A stretch of 64,000 bases of DNA from Streptomyces antimicrobicus (lineage in GTDB: Bacteria; Actinomycetota; Actinomycetes; Streptomycetales; Streptomycetaceae). Below the pieces are notes generated by a model. It was given only the letters and a program-made list of their open reading frames with translations. It did no database searches and was not told the origin of the DNA. The stretch spans positions 1-64,000 of the forward strand of contig NZ_JAJAUY010000017.1 of assembly GCF_020532625.1 (NCBI RefSeq), read 5' to 3'. The translations under genes and the position numbers were made by a program. Of the stretch, positions 61,436-64,000 are shown piece by piece; positions within the stretch are counted from its first letter, which is position 1; each line of letters begins with the position of its first letter.

Positions 61436-62386
61436 GTGAGGGACACACGAGAGAGCCGGCTGCTCCTGGTGCTGCTGATCGCCATCGCGTTCGCACTGAT
61501 CACGGTGGACATCCGGGCGGGCGAGGAGTCCCCGGTCGACGGTGCCCGGCAGGCCGCCGCCGCGGTCTTCGGCCCGGTCGAGAAGGGGGTGTCGACCGCC
61601 GTCGACCCCGTCGCCAACGCCATAGGAGCGGTACGGGACTCCGGCACACGGCACAACCGCATCGCCACGCTCGAACGCGAGAACGCCGCGCTCAAGGCCA
61701 AGCTGGGCAGCGACGACCGCACCCGCAGCCGGATCAAGGAGCTCGACGAACTCCTCAAGCGGGCCGGCGCCGGCCAGTACGGCATCAAGGGCGCCGAGGT
61801 CATCGCCATAGGAGCGGCCCAGGGCTTCTCCTGGACCGTCACCATCGACGCCGGCAGCAAGGACGGCATCGAACGCGACATGACGGTCCTCAACGGCGAC
61901 GGGCTCGTCGGCCGGGTCACCACCGTCGGCCCGGACACCGCGACCGTCCTGCTCGCCAACGACCCGGACTTCACCGTCGGCACCCGTCTGGAGGGCACCG
62001 GCGAACTCGGCTTCGCCACCGGCCAGGGCGACCGCGACCTGTCCGTGCAGATGCTCAACGGCCGCGCCAAGGTCAGCCCCGGCGACCGCCTGGTCACCTT
62101 CGGCTCCCGCGCCGACAAGCCGTTCGTGCCCGGCGTCCCGATCGGCGAGGTGGTCCGCGTCGACCCGTCCGGCGGAGGCCTCACCCGCACCGTGCACGTC
62201 CGGCCGTTCGTCGGCTTCTCCCGGCTCGACATCGTCGGCGTGGTCGTCGTCCCGCCCCGTGAGGACCCGCGCGACACCGTCCTGCCGCCCAAGCCCGAGC
62301 CCCCCAAGCCCACGCCGACGGTCACCGTCACGGTCACGCCCTCCCCGAGCGTCTCCGGCCGGCCCGTCGACGAGGAGGAGCGCTGA
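61436..62386 (+). CDS. mreC: MreC cell-shape protein
   Basis: A 316-residue membrane-anchored MreC. An N-terminal transmembrane helix (LLLVLLIAIAFALITVDI) is followed by a periplasmic-face coiled coil (about 80-115, RHNRIATLERENAALKAKLG) and the MreC beta domains, and the protein ends in a Pro/Thr-rich tail (PPKPTPTVTVTVTPSPS). It joins MreB to the wall-synthesis enzymes on the outside of the membrane. The GTG at 61436 has no close Shine-Dalgarno; a GAGGAAGG sits 20 bases upstream. Confidence 0.93.
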   Translation: MRDTRESRLLLVLLIAIAFALITVDIRAGEESPVDGARQAAAAVFGPVEKGVSTAVDPVANAIGAVRDSGTRHNRIATLERENAALKAKLGSDDRTRSRIKELDELLKRAGAGQYGIKGAEVIAIGAAQGFSWTVTIDAGSKDGIERDMTVLNGDGLVGRVTTVGPDTATVLLANDPDFTVGTRLEGTGELGFATGQGDRDLSVQMLNGRAKVSPGDRLVTFGSRADKPFVPGVPIGEVVRVDPSGGGLTRTVHVRPFVGFSRLDIVGVVVVPPREDPRDTVLPPKPEPPKPTPTVTVTVTPSPSVSGRPVDEEER

Positions 62387-62389
62387 GCC

Positions 62390-63082
62390 ATGCGCGTCAA
62401 CCGGATCCTGCTCTCGTCGGCCCTCGTGGTGGTCGCCCTCGTCGTGCAGGTCACGGTCCTGGGACGGCTCCAACTCCCCGGAGCCGTCCCCGACCTGCTG
62501 CTGCTGACCGTCGTCGCCCTGTCCCTGGTGTACGGGCCGACGTCCGGCGCCCTGCTCGGCTTCGGCGCCGGGCTGCTGGCCGACCTCGCCCCGCCCGCCG
62601 ACCACGCCGCGGGCCGCTACGCCCTTGTGCTCTGCGTCATCGGCTACGTCGTCGGGCTCGCCCGACCGGACAACGGGCGCTTCCGTTCGGCGTGGGGCCC
62701 GATGCTCACGGTCGTCGCCGCCGCCCTCGGCTCCACGCTGCTCTACGCCGGGGTGGGCGCCCTCGTGGGGGACACCGCCGCGCGTCATGTGGGGCTGGTG
62801 GGGCTGATGTTCACCGCGGCCCTGTACGACCTGTTGCTGGCCCCGTTCACCGTGCCGTTCATCATGGCGCTGGCCCGCCGCGCCGAGAACGACCCGATGG
62901 CCGTGGAGGCCGGCGGCCCGGCCCAGGGCGCCGACGTCTCCTCCGGCTGGCTGGCCGGCGGGACCGGGCTGCGGATCGGCGACGCGCGCGGGGGCCTGCG
63001 GCTGCGCGCGGCCCGCGGCCGGGCCGGCCGGGCGGGCCGGATAAAGGGCGTCAAGGGCGTGAAGAGCGTCAAGAAGCTGTGA
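62390..63082 (+). CDS. mreD: MreD cell-shape membrane protein
   Basis: A 230-residue MreD with about five or six membrane helices up to residue 165. Its C-terminal 60 residues are cytoplasmic, Gly/Arg-rich and end in a strongly basic tail (IKGVKGVKSVKKL). It follows mreC by 3 bases and precedes the PBP2 gene by 13 bases, so all three are one transcript. Confidence 0.92.
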   Translation: MRVNRILLSSALVVVALVVQVTVLGRLQLPGAVPDLLLLTVVALSLVYGPTSGALLGFGAGLLADLAPPADHAAGRYALVLCVIGYVVGLARPDNGRFRSAWGPMLTVVAAALGSTLLYAGVGALVGDTAARHVGLVGLMFTAALYDLLLAPFTVPFIMALARRAENDPMAVEAGGPAQGADVSSGWLAGGTGLRIGDARGGLRLRAARGRAGRAGRIKGVKGVKSVKKL

Positions 63083-63095
63083 CGGGGGACCACGC

Positions 63096-64000
63096 GTGAC
63101 CAACATCCCGGAGACCGGCCGCACCCCGCGGGTGCAGATCCGGCTCGTCATCATCCAGGTGCTCGTCTTCTCGCTGCTGTTCACCCTCGGCGGGCGCCTG
63201 TGGTACTTGCAGATCCGCAACGGCAACGAGTACGCCCACGCGGCCCGCAGCAACCACGTCCAGCGGGTGGTGCAGCCGGCCGTGCGCGGCGCCGTCCTCG
63301 ACGCCCGCGGGGTCCCGCTCGCCGACAACGAGACCCGCCTGGTGGTCTCCGCGTCCCGTACGGACCTGATGCGGATGAAGGACAAGGGCAAGGCGGTCCT
63401 CACGCGCCTGGCCGGGGTCCTGGACATGAAGCCGCAGGACGTCATGGACAAGATCCGCCTCTGCGACTCCAAGACCCCCAAGCCGTGCTGGAACGGCTCC
63501 CCGTACCAGCCGATCCCGGTGACCCTGGAGGCCACCACCCAGCAGGCCCTGCAGATCCGCGAGCGCCCCGAGGACTTCCCCGGCATCACCGCCGAACCCA
63601 CCGCCGTACGCCGCTACCCCGCGCTCGGCGGGGCCCGTGCCGCCCAGGTGCTCGGCTACCTCTCGCCGGTCACCGACGAGGAGATCCAGCAGGCCAAGAA
63701 CACCGACTCGCCGCACCTGCGCTCCGACCAGGTCGGCCGCTCCGGCATCGAGCGCACGTACGACAAGGAGCTGCGCGGCAAGGCGCAGGTCACCTCCTAC
63801 GAGGTCGACAACCTCGGCCGGGTCATGGGCCAGACCAAGTCCGACCCGGGCGTGGCCGGCTCCACGCTCGTCACCAGCATCGACGCCAGGGTCCAGGCGG
63901 TCGCCGAGTACGAGCTCGCGCAGGCGATGAAGACGGTCCGTCAGGAGACGGACAACATCACCGGCCGCAAGTACGAGGCCGACTCGGGCGCCGTCGTCGT
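63096..64000 (+). CDS. mrdA: penicillin-binding protein 2 (cut by window edge)
   Basis: The first 301 codons of a class B PBP, running off the right edge. After a short cytoplasmic tail a membrane anchor is present (RLVIIQVLVFSLLFTLGGRLWYLQ, residues 16-39, written here across the anchor only). The dimerisation/pedestal domain follows, with RGAVLDARGVPLADNE and GRSGIERTYDKELRG motifs of the PBP2 family. The transpeptidase active site (SxxK) lies beyond the window. It ends the mreB-mreC-mreD cluster as in S. coelicolor. The GTG start has ACGGGGGA upstream. Confidence 0.9.
   Translation, partial: MTNIPETGRTPRVQIRLVIIQVLVFSLLFTLGGRLWYLQIRNGNEYAHAARSNHVQRVVQPAVRGAVLDARGVPLADNETRLVVSASRTDLMRMKDKGKAVLTRLAGVLDMKPQDVMDKIRLCDSKTPKPCWNGSPYQPIPVTLEATTQQALQIRERPEDFPGITAEPTAVRRYPALGGARAAQVLGYLSPVTDEEIQQAKNTDSPHLRSDQVGRSGIERTYDKELRGKAQVTSYEVDNLGRVMGQTKSDPGVAGSTLVTSIDARVQAVAEYELAQAMKTVRQETDNITGRKYEADSGAVV

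Overview
This is a high-GC window (mostly GC-rich third codon positions, frequent GTG starts, a mycothiol-type thioredoxin-fold protein, Sec lipoproteins, Actinobacteria-type ClpP1/ClpP2 and an MreBCD-PBP2 cluster). It is best read as a piece of the conserved chromosomal core of a Streptomyces species. From memory, gene content and order follow the Streptomyces coelicolor interval running from the csn genes (about SCO2662) to the mre genes (about SCO2608). This match to SCO numbers is recalled, not computed.

Layout. 1-1431: a four-helix membrane sensor protein resembling mycobacterial GlnX, followed by the first codons of a further minus-strand gene cut by the window edge. 1633-8440: a minus-strand csnR-E-F-G-H-K operon for uptake and breakdown of chitosan-derived oligosaccharides, with an operator-like palindrome in front of csnR. 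8461-13242: MscS-type channel, HNH endonuclease, 4-alpha-glucanotransferase and a small secreted/membrane protein. 13316-16800: a MarR repressor divergent from an EamA exporter, a second EamA exporter and a LysR regulator. 16852-30027: two aminopeptidase N paralogues, aspartate-semialdehyde dehydrogenase, a large secreted subtilisin, a CGNR regulator divergent from a glyoxalase/flavoprotein pair, and an AbiEi/DUF559-like protein. 30150-37034: a DsbA-fold oxidoreductase, Fe superoxide dismutase with a Nur-type box, three amino-acid permeases and BioY. 37274-46349: RpiB, an Nei-type glycosylase, an Eis-like acetyltransferase, a membrane SpoIIE-type phosphatase, two tandem secreted B-lectins, a lipoprotein, a PLP decarboxylase coupled to a small HD (alarmone-hydrolase-like) protein, and a small membrane protein. 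46418-51330: tRNA-Gly(TCC), tRNA-Pro(TGG), trigger factor, clpP1-clpP2 and clpX. 51345-64000: a proline-rich membrane protein, ValS, an orphan sensor kinase, an extra MreB-like gene, FolC, a DUF4233 membrane protein, Ndk and mreB-mreC-mreD-PBP2 (PBP2 cut by the window edge).

How it works together. The csn operon supplies amino-sugar carbon and nitrogen. The tig-clpP1-clpP2-clpX block is the protein-folding and degradation core, with a good ClgR box before clpP1. The right end is the lateral-wall/spore-wall synthesis cluster. Most genes are housekeeping. Points that stand out are the extra MreB-like gene with an orphan sensor kinase between valS and folC, the B-lectin pair, the decarboxylase/HD pair, and several strong palindromes in divergent or promoter regions. 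Several genes (12964, 15901, 37274, 44118, 52427, 57601) have a -10-like hexamer 6-7 bases before the start codon and no Shine-Dalgarno, which suggests leaderless mRNAs. No phage, transposase, CRISPR array or rRNA was seen.
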